Positions 25,015 through 37,141 of a DNA stretch of 64,000 nucleotides are shown here, piece after piece. Location: the NCBI GenBank assembly GCA_028023455.1, contig JAQFVV010012416.1, positions 8,687,967-8,751,966 of the forward strand, written 5' to 3'. Every line of letters begins with the position of its first letter. Positions within the stretch are counted from its first letter, which is position 1. The DNA comes from Epiperipatus broadwayi (Eukaryota > Onychophora > Udeonychophora > Euonychophora > Peripatidae). The position numbers and the translations under genes were made by a program. The notes below the pieces were generated by a model. The model was not told the DNA's origin, made no database searches, and was given only the letters and a program-made list of their open reading frames with translations.

Positions 25015-25410
25015 TAAACCTGCATTTATATATGTAATATATGCGGGTTCGAACTCAGACTTTTACACGATTCACCACTCTCAGTGCCATCTCATATTGC
25101 TGACCCACCTGAGCACACACATGTTGAAAAGATAATCACCAATATACGTATTTCATGCTAAACCAGCAATCATCAGTTGGTCTAGATTACTATCCTCACA
25201 CATATATATATAATCAGTACTCAGCTTTATATTAAGATAGCCAATCTTTATACTTTAATGGACAGGCTTCAAACTATTCCAACTCGCAACTCTTTAGCCT
25301 TCCATTTCATTGAAAATCTGATGATGGAGCGTTCAAAGCCCTTGATAGTGCCAAGGTTGTCATCCTACCTATGTTGACATTTTAGGCATTCTGACCCCTC
25401 ATGCCTCTCT
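25015..25410 (-). mobile_element. Family G SINE-like element with hammerhead ribozyme
   Basis: On the minus strand it runs from GAGGGGTCAGAATGCC through CCTGTCCATTAAAGT, a hammerhead motif (25131-25194), and a tRNA-like end with AAAGTCTGAGTTCGAACCCGC (B-box pattern GTTCGAACC, 25048-25068), to GGTTTAAGCCTG. It matches copies at 53530 and 17850 along its length. Layout (ribozyme plus tRNA-like Pol III box, about 400 bp) recalls hammerhead-bearing SINE-like retroposons described in schistosomes. No clear target duplication was found. Confidence 0.65.
25131..25194 (-). ncRNA. Hammerhead ribozyme motif, family G
   Basis: The minus strand reads CTGATGA, stem II TTGCT/AGCAT with loop GGTTT, GAAA, then ATACGTAT as a short stem III, cleavage site after ATA, and TTGGTGATTA. 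Stem I pairs ACCAA with TTGGT and, beyond a three-base bulge, TAATC with GATTA. The first stem II pair is U opposite U here, but it is G-C in the copy at 53677. All core bases are present. Confidence 0.75.
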
Positions 25411-26011
25411 ATTTTTATTTTTTTTATAGAGAAAAAAACAGCCCTTTTATAATTTGTGCTTGGGTAAAACAAATTTTGCATAGCGTGTGATATATTCTCA
25501 TAGATATCGTGGAAATTATTTAAAACTTAAATAGAAATCCAATTTTAAAAAAATAAAATAAACAACTGTGTTTATTTTTAATAATTCTCATAGAAGCGTA
25601 TACTCAAAAGAAAGATTGTCTTAAAAATGATAAAAAGAGGTAGCTTCGCTGTTATCAACTTTTAAAGTTGTTAAACTAATGGGTTCTCCAAGTAATGATC
25701 TTCAATGAGCTATTTTGTTAACCCATAATTAAATTTTTAATTTATAACAGGCATGCACTCACCGTTCTTTCTAAACATCTTTTGAAACTTTGTGTGTGAA
25801 TATTGACATGTTTTATCATCTAATATGCGTGTATGTGGTTTTTATATAAGTATACACATTAGCACACAATGAAGTCGGTTAAATCTTTTATTTTTACTTT
25901 AGTTTCATTTCTTTTTCTTTCTTTTAACTACTAGTTTTGCAATAGAACAAAGCATTCTTAAAATATAAACTTTAACCTTTTAATACTATTTTATTAGGTA
26001 TTTTTTTTTAA

Positions 26012-26251
26012 AAAAAAAACTACTAAACATCACGTGATCACTATTCTTTATGCTTACACAAGCTGTTTACACAGAGGCTAAAGTCTCCATATAGTAGCTC
26101 CTCATTGATGAAATCCACAAGCTGGAAACTATTCTGGAGATATTGGATGAGTATGCATTAGATGGGGATTTTATGCACAAAACCTTCTTGACCCAGTGAT
26201 TACTCTGGCTTGCACTGAGTGGCGCTACTGTATGGAGAGTTTAGCCTCTGT
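26012..26251 (-). mobile_element. Family F foldback element, copy 4, deleted arm
   Basis: It begins with the tail complement ACTACTAAACATCACGTGAT and ends in GGAGAGTTTAGCCTCTG. Most of one arm is missing. Flanking sequences GTATT(T/G)TTTTTTAA at 25998-26011 and 26252-26265 match at 13 of 14 positions, though they are low in complexity. The single hammerhead copy (26097-26148) has TTGATGA and ATTC in place of CTGATGA and AGTC, so it is decayed. Confidence 0.65.
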
Positions 26252-26505
26252 GTATTGTTTTTTAAGAAGCTCTTCATCAATCCTTATAATATATAAATAG
26301 AAGCAACTGCATATGCTAGCTGGAATTCAAATACAGAAAACAGATCATATTAGTACCACGTAATGTAACTCAATGTTAATAGAGCTACAAATGTAAAATC
26401 TGTTTTATTCCCACATAGTAGTGCTGCTAAAATTAAAAATAGCTTATATGAGATTGGTAAGATATATAATTTAAAATAATCAATTTAAAACAAAATTGAA
26501 ACAGA

Positions 26506-26632
26506 TAAACCACTAAACATCACATGATCGCTATCTCATGCTAGCACATAACTGTTAGTAAACAGGCAAAAACTCTCCATATAGTAGTGCACAAGATGAC
26601 ACTACTATATGGAGAGTTTTTGCCTGTTTACT
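26506..26632 (-). mobile_element. Family F mini-element, copy 5, with 14-bp target duplication
   Basis: A 127-bp form: the tail complement (TAAACCACTAAACATCACATG...) followed by a small hairpin of GGCAAAAACTCTCCATATAG and its inverse. The arms have lost the ribozyme. Identical 14-bp direct repeats AAAATTGAAACAGA flank it at 26492-26505 and 26633-26646. The same flanking sequence occurs without the element near 39268-39282, giving an empty site. Confidence 0.88.
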
Positions 26633-26740
26633 AAAATTGAAACAGACAACTCACTATAAATAAAAAAAATTATTTAGTACATCAACCCAGCTTTTTCATT
26701 CCTTATTGAAATCTTATGAAGATGTTTCTTTTTACAAAAT

Positions 26741-27752
26741 CACATGTGATATGTTGATGTGATGCACTGTGGCTTCTCCTTTTTCGGAGTCAGAAATCTC
26801 TTAGCAACAATGCCTAGAGAAACCTGTTAGTTCCTTTACCTTCTCTTTCCATTCCTCACTCTTAAGTTTTTCCCATATTCTTCACTATCCTGCTCCATCT
26901 CATTTCCACAACTAATTTTTGTCAACTCTATAGCCTTTATGTCTAAATTCCCCTTATCTTTTCCCAAACCCAGCATAAAAACACTTTCTGTATAATTACT
27001 TTGTTTATATTTATTCTTTCACAACTTCATTATTTGTATCCTTTCTGCTTTCAGGTATTTATGTTCAATTAACAAATGTCTAATATTTTCTATGCTTTCC
27101 TTATACAACTTGCAGAGTAAATCACCTACATTTTTCCTTGTTGCTAAAGATCCTGTTAGAGCCTTAAACAGTAAACAACTTTTCTTGCTATTATCATCAA
27201 TATTCTGTTTACTTCTATATATATATATAAACTGTTTTTATTCTTCATACTAGTTCTTCACCTCTCCAACTCTCTATTTTTTATTAGTGTATCTATTCTT
27301 CAATTCCATTTCTTGCCACAATGACACTCAACAATTCTCCTACCACAATCATCCCACCTTTTGTCTAAGTACACTGACATAAAGTCTTTATTCAAATCTT
27401 CTGCATATCATATTACCTTTCTCACTCATCTTGTTTCTTTTCCTTTATTGGTAACCCAATTAGATACTATTTTGGCTATTATCTTAGTATCCATAAATTT
27501 CAATCTACCAAACATTTTCATTTTGCTTTTTGCATCTCTCATATAAAAATTTAATCATCCCATTTCTTCTTGAATTGCATCATTTGCCATCGACATATCT
27601 GCATTTAATGCATATCTTCCTACTTCTCTTTTTACTTTTTCTAAGTACCCTTTACTAACCCATATCACATCATTACCATAAATTATCCCTGCTACTTCTA
27701 TTTCCTTCCATACTAGCTACATACATCACCATTTATTCTACTGCAACTCCAT
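26741..27752 (-). mobile_element. LINE-A copy 3, 5'-truncated
   Basis: This is the reverse complement of the LINE-A 3' half. The 3' end (CACATGTGATATGTTGATG...) is at 26741, the zinc-knuckle-like region is near 27090-27140 and the GEMGWS-equivalent block is near 27560. Frameshifts are numerous. Beyond the 3' terminus, about 150 bp of flank is shared with LINE-A copy 5 (39174-39310). Confidence 0.8.
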
Positions 27753-29870
27753 CCAATGGATATAATTTACATTTCATTACAATGGATATAATTAATAAAA
27801 TACATGCATGTACATAAAAAAGATTAAACTTATTATAATTCTTTTTTTTATATATACATATATTTACAAAACAATCTAAAAATATATTTTAAATTATAAC
27901 TCTAAAGTTTTCAATAATCTAACAATGCATACCCACCCCCCTAGTTGTGCTGAAACTTTAACCATGTTTACACATTTTTTAAATTTTTTTAAATATACAA
28001 AGTTTCATGGCATTTTCCTTCTTTGTAAGTAATTTTAACATACTTTATTACCTGAATATTTTTCACTCAATTCATTTTAGGAGAAGTATCCAAAATATAT
28101 ATTGAACCAGGGCCATTTAAAAGCTATTATTTAATTGGGTTTAAATACCTATTAACATAGTTTTTAATTTATATTTTTAATATTACGTGAACAGACTGAC
28201 CCTTCAAGCAGGGAGGAGAATACCATACCCATGGTCAGGTTGAGTTATGCAAAGCATAATACAATCGCATTTCCAGACCATGGCCCACCTTGACTGCTAG
28301 ATTCAAACCCTAGCCATGAAATGCATTTTATTTATTTTGAGGATCAACCTCAGGCATCAGTCAATCATAAGTTATGTAATCAGCATGCTTCAGATGTCAG
28401 GCACACAATCCAGTGCTTGAAATATCCCATGACTATCTCACATTCTGTCACAGGATCCAGCACATTTATTTAACACATAAAAATAACTCTACACTAATTT
28501 ACTGGTAACACAGTGACAAGGGAGAAAAAGAAAATAGACAAAATAACAATTAGAGCAAACATTAATATTTTTTATGCACACATATTTAACACACTATAAC
28601 AATAAAATATTTGACATAAGAGAAAATATAAATTACTTTAGGCTATAGTTCTAATAGTTTATTAATTAAAGTTTATTCATTTAAAATAAAGAATCTAGAC
28701 TGTGATAAGAATATATTTAAAAAGTATCTTTACCTAGGTTTTCATGATTGTCAATTTTCAACTGTTTGGCATTTTTGTCTCTATCGATGGTTCCAGGGCT
28801 TGATTTCCATTCTTTGTGTTGATAATGGGAGAGAGAGTTTGTGGCAGCATTTACTTACAATTTAGGCATTGTTCTGGGCCTTGATTCAGGCAAGGTTCAG
28901 TTGATTTTCTCTTCATTGGGGTTTTTGGGGCCTGAAGCCCAGCTGAATATTCTAAAGTTGTAATGCATGTTGTTAGATCTGTGGCTTTTGCATGATTGTG
29001 ACTGCAGCAGTAGTTGAGTGGCTTACTACTGTGTTTTTAGTTTCCAAATATCTGGATCTCTGGTTGTTTGGATTCTGCATTCTGTCCAAAATGAATAATA
29101 ATCCAAATTGTTGAATAATCTAGAAAATTGCAGGCCCGACTGAAGAACAATAACCAAGATGTAACATTTATATCTTAACTCTCTCATTGTTTTATTTTAT
29201 CTTGACTTGAATCTGTCTTTTAATTAATTCTTTTGCAACATTTCCCCACCCCAATTTGGGGGGGGGGAAAAGATTTTATATGGGGAGGTATTTTTTAAAC
29301 AACCCCAGCAAGGAGGGCAACATTTAAAAAGTGTTTTTATTATGCATCTGTACAATTTTATAAAGTCAATAAATATATTTTTAAATAAATTTTAATTAAT
29401 TGATTTTTACATTTGCCTTAATCTTAATCCATTCAGATTCATCTACTGTCTCAATAAGATAGCGTACATGATTTTTAAATTAATACAATTTAATCAGTAA
29501 TCTTATAAACTAATTAATTACATTTTGAAAGTTTTACAAACATTTTATTTTTACAGACTAATTTTTAGTCTGATTTCAAATTTGCTTATTTTATATATTA
29601 TAAAAGTTTTTCTTTAAAAAGAGAGGGAAAAAAAAGTTTAAAATTTTTTTCTAATTATATTTTAGATTTCTCACCCTCTTGCTAAGAAATTGTATTCTAA
29701 AAGAAAAGTATGATGCAATCTTTTGCTTTTGCAAAATTTTGTTTTAAAAATCTTAAAACTAATAATTTTGTTTTAAAAAAAATTATGAAACATGTATTGC
29801 ATATACATGTGTTGTTAACCCATGTATTCGTTGGTGGGACAGTATATATATATATATATATATAGCCCTG
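27753..29870. other. Intron, no recognisable gene
   Basis: AT-rich except 28190-28450 and 28790-29150, which are less AT-biased. GATTCAAACCC at about 28302-28312 is a B-box-like motif on the minus strand without a matching A box. (TA)n lies at 29844-29863. Confidence 0.5.
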
Positions 29871-29873
29871 ATC

Positions 29874-30227
29874 TTATATCATTTCTACTAATTGTCCTAT
29901 CATGCTCCTTATCTCTTCAAAAGCAGTCTTTCTTGTCCAATCTATATATATTGTATTGCAAAATTCACAACTAATTTTACAAATTAGCCCAACCTTATTT
30001 TTAATATCACCCATCTTTTTTGCATTACAAATCCAATTCCTTAAAGGTTTATTATTTTTCCATCCTATTTTAATATCATCTGGTAACTTTTCTTTTATCA
30101 ATGTCTTATATAAATGTTCTGAATATGGAACTGAAATCCACTTCCTATTTGCATACATATGTCATACACTATCTTTTGTACTTTTTTACTGAAAATCTTT
30201 TTTATATCTTTTCTTTTATAGTCCATA
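29874..30227 (-). pseudogene. Penelope-like GIY-YIG endonuclease fragment
   Basis: The minus-strand frame 30158-29874 contains WKNNKPLRNWICNAKK, followed by GLICKISCEFCNTIYI and a K-TAFEEIRSM segment. This follows the C-terminal order of Penelope-like retroelements: a linker with LR before the domain, then G(I/L)Y...C..C...YIG-T.... The GIY box is GLI and the YIG box is YID, so it is degenerate. A continuation of the frame upstream (to about 30238) adds KKIFSKKVQKIVYD. The rest of the element, including its reverse transcriptase, is missing. Confidence 0.65.
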
Positions 30228-32940
30228 TTGTAACAGTCATATTTGTATATCCATGTAACAAAACCTAGAGTCCAGGTAAAATACACTGAGTCTGATCAAA
30301 ATGGGATAGGAAGATCCCAGGTCCAATCAAGTTTCAACACATTTACTACTGCTTTATGGTTTATCACCCAATGAATGACATTTCTGAGGTTACACATGGA
30401 CCTAAATTTAATTTGTAATCCAGCTCCAAACAGAGAAAGACATGAGACCCAGGGACTAACCACACAGGCATTAGATAAACAGGTTAAATAGACTAATAAT
30501 ATTAAACTCAAGGTAATATTAATAATTAACTAGAATGCATATCAAAGATATCTAATGAATAATTATTTAATTGAAATTGGAATATGAGTAAAATGATAAT
30601 GAAGACAAGATAAATTTTAATTTTTTTTACTAATATTAATAAAATTATAATCAAAACTGCAATCAACTAGAAATTAAATTATACATCAATTTAACACATA
30701 TGTGCATCTTACAATGAAATGAGATTGATTTGAGTAGTACAGTATATAATCTCATTGTCGTATGTTTAATAGCTTTGTGTGCAGTGAATAAATTATGCCT
30801 ATGGAAAATGAAGATGCCAAAGAATATTTCGAAGTTATGGTTTGCCAATTGATAAGGAGACAACACTAACTTGAGACATATATAGCTAATACAGTGTGAA
30901 TATGGCTGTGTTTTGTATCAAATTAAAGAAAATCTGAGCATGATATGAAGCTTGATAATGATGAAAATCAGACTCCATCAATCAGAGATTTCCATGGCTT
31001 CAGATAAATTCTGAATATATATTTACAAAGGAAGAATGGGCTAAACTAGCATTACATATAATTTGCTATAAGTGTGTACTACATATTATTAAAGGCAGCA
31101 GTACAGATGAGCAATTATTCACAGGATTCTACATATAAGGTGTTCTGTATCTTGAGACCAAATGGGTTGCTAATGAATTATTAAGAAATGTGAATGTAAT
31201 GAGTTCTGAACTCAGATAAGCTTATTTATGTTTCTGGGTCTGTCCCCAGTTTCATATGTGATAGCCTTACACAAACAATATTCTCCTTAAGTGTGACTTG
31301 ATGTCCATCATGGATGAGGGTAACCAGAGAATGGGATGATCTCTGCCATTAGCTCATAAAGATTAGCAAGACACTTTGTATGAATACATACTTCCTAAAT
31401 ATACATCCACAATGCACAAGGCAAAATAACAAATATGTCAAACTTAAACTAATGGTGCCTTAAGCAGATAGCTACTATTTGCATTGCCAATAAAAGCCAG
31501 TTCATAAAATCAAGCATCTAGTTATAGAGCTATAATAAAAAGGAGTTAAATTAATAACTCAATAATCCCATTAAATAGAGAATTAATTTGCATCCTTTGT
31601 TAGATTCTACTAGGGGGGGAGATATATTTGAAGGGATTAAGCTGAATTATAAAATATACCATAATACTATATTTCTATGGCTAGACCTATTCTGCCAGAT
31701 AAAATTATTTTTAAAATCGTAATTTACAGTTATAATGCAGCAAACCAGAATGTTAATATTAATATTATCGAATATTAATCTAAATCAAATTATAGTATTT
31801 TAATGATTACAAGGCAATCAGATATTATTTTTTAAGTAATATAATTTTGAAACAGTGAGTCAGTTCAAGGTAAATAGACATTATATTATATTTATTAAGT
31901 TGAAGATATAAATAAAGATATCTTCAGTACAGAATTACTAAAATTAATATGCTCATTGTTTCGAGATATATTTGGCATATTATCTCATATATAAAAAATA
32001 AAATATTAAGAATTAAAATGTATAAAACATATAAGCATCCCTGCAAACATGAAAGTAACAGAAAGATTTCAATTAACAAGTAATTATGAAGTTTATATCT
32101 TAAACATACGAAATATTAGAGACTTTACAGCTTCAAATTACAATATTATTTAGACTCTGCATTTACTTTAGATACAAGTTTTAAAAATTAATTTTAAACA
32201 TTCATTTAGGTTTAGGATAGCTATAGCTTTAAATTAAGAGATAAAGTTTATTCTAGAGTTCTTAGCAGTGGCCTTAGGGTTTTACCTGAAGATTTCAGTA
32301 GCAGCTTGTTTTGTTTTTTTTGGCACTTCTTGGTGGCAGGTTTGGTAGCAATAGGCAGTAGTTCTCCATTTGTAGTATCAGTGCAATCAGTTGTTATCAG
32401 GAACACCTTCCATCACTAGAATGGCTATGTGTTCTTCAGCACATAGGATAGAGATGGAGCTCACCATTCCCTGGACTTGGGAAACAGTAACCCCTGCCTG
32501 TCCTACTCAGCCATAAAAATTTAAACTGGCATGGACTATGTTAACAGATGTTTCAAAGATTTTACAGAGTATATCTTACAGGGAAAAGCTTTAGCCTATT
32601 TATACTCGCCTTCCATTAAGTTATATTTTTAAAAACAAATTTTCTTCCAGTGAGACAAACAATTAGTATCTCCAAATTTTATATTTTTAAATACAAAAAT
32701 AAATCCTGTCTTTTGTACTACTGCTGGACCAGAATGTTTTCCAAGATTCGATCATTTACTTTAGCACAAGATTTAAACAATTGATATGCTTGTTTAAATC
32801 TTGTTTACAAGATGAAATATATTTTCAACAAACATTTATTGTCTTAATAATTTTTAGATTTAATCATCATGCCACCCTAACACAGATGTGCATTGCTTGA
32901 TTTTATTTTACAGGTTGTGTTAAATTAAATATAGAAACTA
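30228..32940 (+). repeat. Divergent D-like LTR
   Basis: It starts TGTAACAGTCATATTTGTAT and shares CATGTAACAA.ACCTAG with the D LTR. Later it shares the TACTACTGCTGGACC block (near 32717; compare 43729). Identity is low between blocks, so this is an old relative. The right end is set where C-family sequence begins after a TA-rich spacer and is approximate. Confidence 0.55.
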
Positions 32941-32973
32941 CAGCAAATGATCGAATAACAAGATGCTATATAT

Positions 32974-35900
32974 TGTAACGTGATTGGGTGGATTAGAAAG
33001 TTGAAGTAAAAGGGTTTGAACTGGGGTTATGGAAAAATCATCATCACTCGCAGTCAATTTAAAATGAAATATCAATAAGTATTATATTTAAGTAAGATAT
33101 ATTTGAGGGAGTATGAGATCAATAGACCTCTGAGATCATTGAGAGATCAGAAGAGCAACTAAAGACATAATTAACCATCAACCATATATCAACCAGCATT
33201 TTAAAAAAGTAAATATAAGTAATACTTAAAATAAACCATTCATCATCATGAATGATCCACAATAAAATATAATACAATAAACCAGAATAAAATCAACAGT
33301 ACATCTTGTTGTTGGATTTGAACAATAAAAAAATATAAATCAACAGTCAACCTCATGACTGGATTGGAAATGGGTCTTTTGTGGACCAGGCTAACTATTG
33401 AGCCCTTGCCAGCTTGGGTCAATTGTTTAAACATAACTTGGATGCACCAAATTACTGCCCATCCATTAGAATACACAATAATCAGAAATCAAAACAATAA
33501 TGCTGGGACTTTTAAAACATACTGATCATCATCAATGCTCTAGCCACTTAAGTACCATTAATGTACTGGCCAACTATAAACTTAAATTTTAAATAAGACT
33601 AAACTAAAATAAAAGATAGTGCATGGGCTTTAAAGTGTATTCTCTTTTGTGCCAACCAGGATGATGATTGATCATCTCTGGATGCCCAAAAGCACTAAAT
33701 ACACATCCCCATTTATATATTCATCCCATGCTTGAATCTAGTTCAGAGAACATAAGCTCTATTACTGTATGTGACCAAGAGATGATGGAAACAATTTTTA
33801 ACAATTAAATAAGTTTATTAATAACAATAAAAAAAATCGTATTGTGGCTCTTCACATATCAATTAAGCCTTCTGAATTTGATTACTATACAATAAAAAAA
33901 TTATCCTATTTATGATTTACAAAATTACAATATGCAATCCAAGTTATTACTATGGTTTACATGTATATGTGCACAGATGCACAATTTATAATATACAATT
34001 AATATTCAACAACAAAAAATGATTAAAATTTGCATATATGTCCTACTTGACAGTCATTGACATATATGTGCACATACAAATATGCAGTACAATTGACTTA
34101 TATTACAATCATCATATAAAATAATATATATAAAAAATACTATAAATGTCTAAAAAATTGCATATATGTGTGTGCATGTATTCGCACACTGACAAAAAAT
34201 TACATATTTTAATTTGTTACAATAATGAAGTTATATTTTCCTAATTGATTCCATTTGGAAAACATTTGTAAATTTCACACATATACATGTTTATAAACAA
34301 AATATAGATATAATTTAAAATTATTTATCAGTTTATAAGTTCCTTTTTTTTTCTTAAAAAAAAAGTATAGTCAATTTTTGACAGGTATTTGTTGATTAAT
34401 TATCAATGTTTTTTAAATTTAAATTATAGAATCATCGATTCTTTACTTTTTTTAATTTTTTAAATACAGGCAAAATTATTTGTTGTTTGCTTCACTTTTA
34501 AAATGTCTCTCTTTTCTGTTTAATAAAAGAAAGATAACATCATTTTATAGGCTCAAAAAAATATAAATTTCAAAATGTTGTTCTGCTTGATTAGTTAATA
34601 TTGATGAAGTAGGCAAGGTGGGATAGGAAAAGTGAATACATGAACTGCAGCTCCCCATGCCATGATAAGTAGACAGCCAATCATGGACTATCATTACACA
34701 ATGCCCCATGACATCATGAGAAAATATCTCATCTTTAAGCACTACCTCTCTTGTATCTAGAGAGATTATCCACGAGGAGTATCCAGAGAAAAATATCAGG
34801 CACTGAGCCAGCCCTGATCATCGCCTTTGAGTCTTAGGGGCCTATACATGAGGTCTATTTATGAGACCATGGCTTATTCATGAGACCAATATATGTTGCT
34901 GGACTATTCTAGGAGCTCAATCATCTAGGTCTGGATAGTGCTGAGCCTATACTTCAGAGTATCGTGAACATACTGCATCCAGGCAACGCTGCTCAACTAT
35001 ACTCTCACCACAAACATGAAAATTAAAAATTCATGCATCACTTTCAAAATGTAATTTTACTAAAGAAATTATTTAAAATTTCGTTATCATATATAACTCT
35101 ACTCACCACAGCTGTATATATATTTATCTGTGCTTCTCTGCCTTTAGATACATCAGCATATATATATTTACTTCTTCAGAAAGCTGGGGTCCCTGGGCAA
35201 GCTGGAAGATTTTCTTAGTAAGTTTGGTTTTAGTGTGTCATCATCAGGAAAAATATAATCCATGTAAAATGTTGGTCTGTAGTTGGTCTCTTTCTGTCTA
35301 GGATTATTCCAGGCAAGCAGCTATCTTGGTTTGATAGATTTCAGGCAAACAACTGTTCACTCCACATTTAAAGCTATGACTTTCAGCACAAAGAAGTAGA
35401 TCATTTTCTCCATGTGAATTCAAACTCCTGCAAAGAAAAACAGTAGCAGTTTCTCAATCTACTGTCATGCCTTCAGCTATGGTCAGCTAAAACCAACTGC
35501 TGCAAACTTCAACAAGCTGCAACAAAATATTGTAACCAACTTTGCAGCTGGCCCATTATTACAAAAACTAATATCCAGACTGCAGCTGATATTTTTATCA
35601 GCCTTTTTATAAAATCATCTGTGGTGATAACAACACTAAATTTAAAAATAGTGGGGTTTTTTTCTCTCTAATCCCTTTTGAAAACAGGCTTCAAATTTTA
35701 TCAAGATATGATATATATGTTTTCACTTAGATAATAGAAATTTACAAATTAATTTAAAAATTTCAAAAATGCCATACTTGTTTTTAACTTTCAAAATCAG
35801 AATAATAATATAATATTTATATTTATTCAGACCTTTTAAAATTTTAATTTATAAAACAATATTTTAAATCAGTGTTATTATTATTTTTTTTATTGCAATG

Positions 35901-36021
35901 AATGTAGAAAATATTTACTACAATTTTTGTCTGTCTCTATTGCTATTTTTCCTTTCAACTTTATATATATATATGCACTTACACTATATTATTGTGTGTT
36001 ATGTAACCCAACCGGTTAGCA
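32974..36021 (+). repeat. C-family LTR-like repeat, solo copy
   Basis: About 3.05 kb running from TGTAACGTGATTGGGTGG to a diverged CCGGTTAGCA end. It aligns with the interrupted copy 40113-41395 plus 50456-52314. Shared blocks include GACTGGATT.GAAATGGGTCT, AGTATAGTCAATTTTTGACAG and TCTCTAATCCCTTTTGAAAA. TG...CA ends and the absence of coding sequence suggest a solo LTR. A long non-autonomous DNA transposon with TGTAA ends cannot be excluded. Confidence 0.65.
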
Positions 36022-36214
36022 TATGTATGATGTACATGAAATACACCTATACATATGTGATTTAAGCAAATTAATTACAATTTGATTTATAAATGGAATC
36101 AAATTATTATTTTAAATTATATATATTTTAAATACATATTACTGTAATCTATATATAACAAACCAATTACTGACACAGATGCTCACATATATATATATGT
36201 ACCCATTATAAAAT

Positions 36215-36292
36215 ATATATATAAAAAAAAAAATTTTAACGGTAAATATATTATATTTACCATTAAAATTTTGTTTTTATTTATATATATGC
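36215..36292. repeat. Short hairpin
   Basis: AAAATTTTAACGGTAAATAT and ATATTTACCATTAAAATTTT form a near-perfect stem of about 20 bp with a two-base loop, extended by the flanking AT-rich tract. Function unknown. Confidence 0.7.
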
Positions 36293-36479
36293 TCACAGCT
36301 ATATAATCATGTAGGCATCTTAAAAGGTACTTTTAAGGGATTTAAATCTGGCACAGAGGGAACTGTAAAAGATAACTAGGTGAAATGTATATGACAGAAT
36401 AAATATGTTTCAATATTAACATAATTATTCTCAACTTCCAATTTCTGTTCAAATACTTCTTCTTTATTCAACTTTAGCC

Positions 36480-36830
36480 TATCATTAAAATGGGATGAAA
36501 AAATAATAAATCCTTAGGAAATTTAATTTGCAATGAAAAAAAATAATATTAAAAATAAGGCAGGGCTAATTTGTAAAATTAGTTGTAAATTTTGCAATAT
36601 TATCTATATAAGTCAGGCAGGAAAGACTGCCATTGAAAGAGGTAAAGAGCATGATAGGGCAATTAATAAAAAAGATGTAAGATTAGGACCATGTATACAT
36701 TTTTTTGGATATTAGATATAAAATGAATTGTGTAAAAAATATTCAGGTAATAAAGTATATTAAAAATTGCAAGAAAAGAAAATGTTATAAAACTGTATAT
36801 TCAAGAAAATTTAACTCTGTATATTCAAGA
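36480..36830 (+). pseudogene. Penelope-like GIY-YIG endonuclease fragment, second copy
   Basis: This copy is homologous to the minus-strand fragment at 29874-30060. It includes KNKAGLICKISCKFCNIIYI, then AGKTAIERGKEHDRAI and CIHFF. It retains the KEHDR segment with the conserved Arg/His region of the GIY-YIG fold. YIG has become YIS. No reverse transcriptase is present nearby. Confidence 0.7.
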
Positions 36831-37074
36831 AAATTTAAACAAATGTATAAACATGATTAAAGGTCCAGTACAACTAGGGAGTGATGGACATTTTTAGATT
36901 ATTGAAAACTTTTAAAGTTATAATTTAAAACATTTTTAGATTGTTTTGTAAATATATGCATATTTAAAAAAAGGAATTGTAATGAGTTCATTCATTTTTA
37001 TGTATATGTATGTATTTGATTAATTGTATTTATTGCAAATGTAATGCAAATAATATCCACTGAGTGGAGTTGCA

Positions 37075-37141
37075 GTATAATTGCTGAGATATTCTTGACT
37101 TTGTTAAAGGAGAAGCCACTGTACATCACATCACATCACAT
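37075..37141 (+). mobile_element. LINE-A copy 4, 3' end only
   Basis: Only the last 65 bp of the family (GCTGAGATATTCTTGAC... GGAGAAGCCA) and a (CATCA)n tail remain. LINE-A copy 5 starts directly after it, so one copy inserted into or beside the tail of another. Confidence 0.8.
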
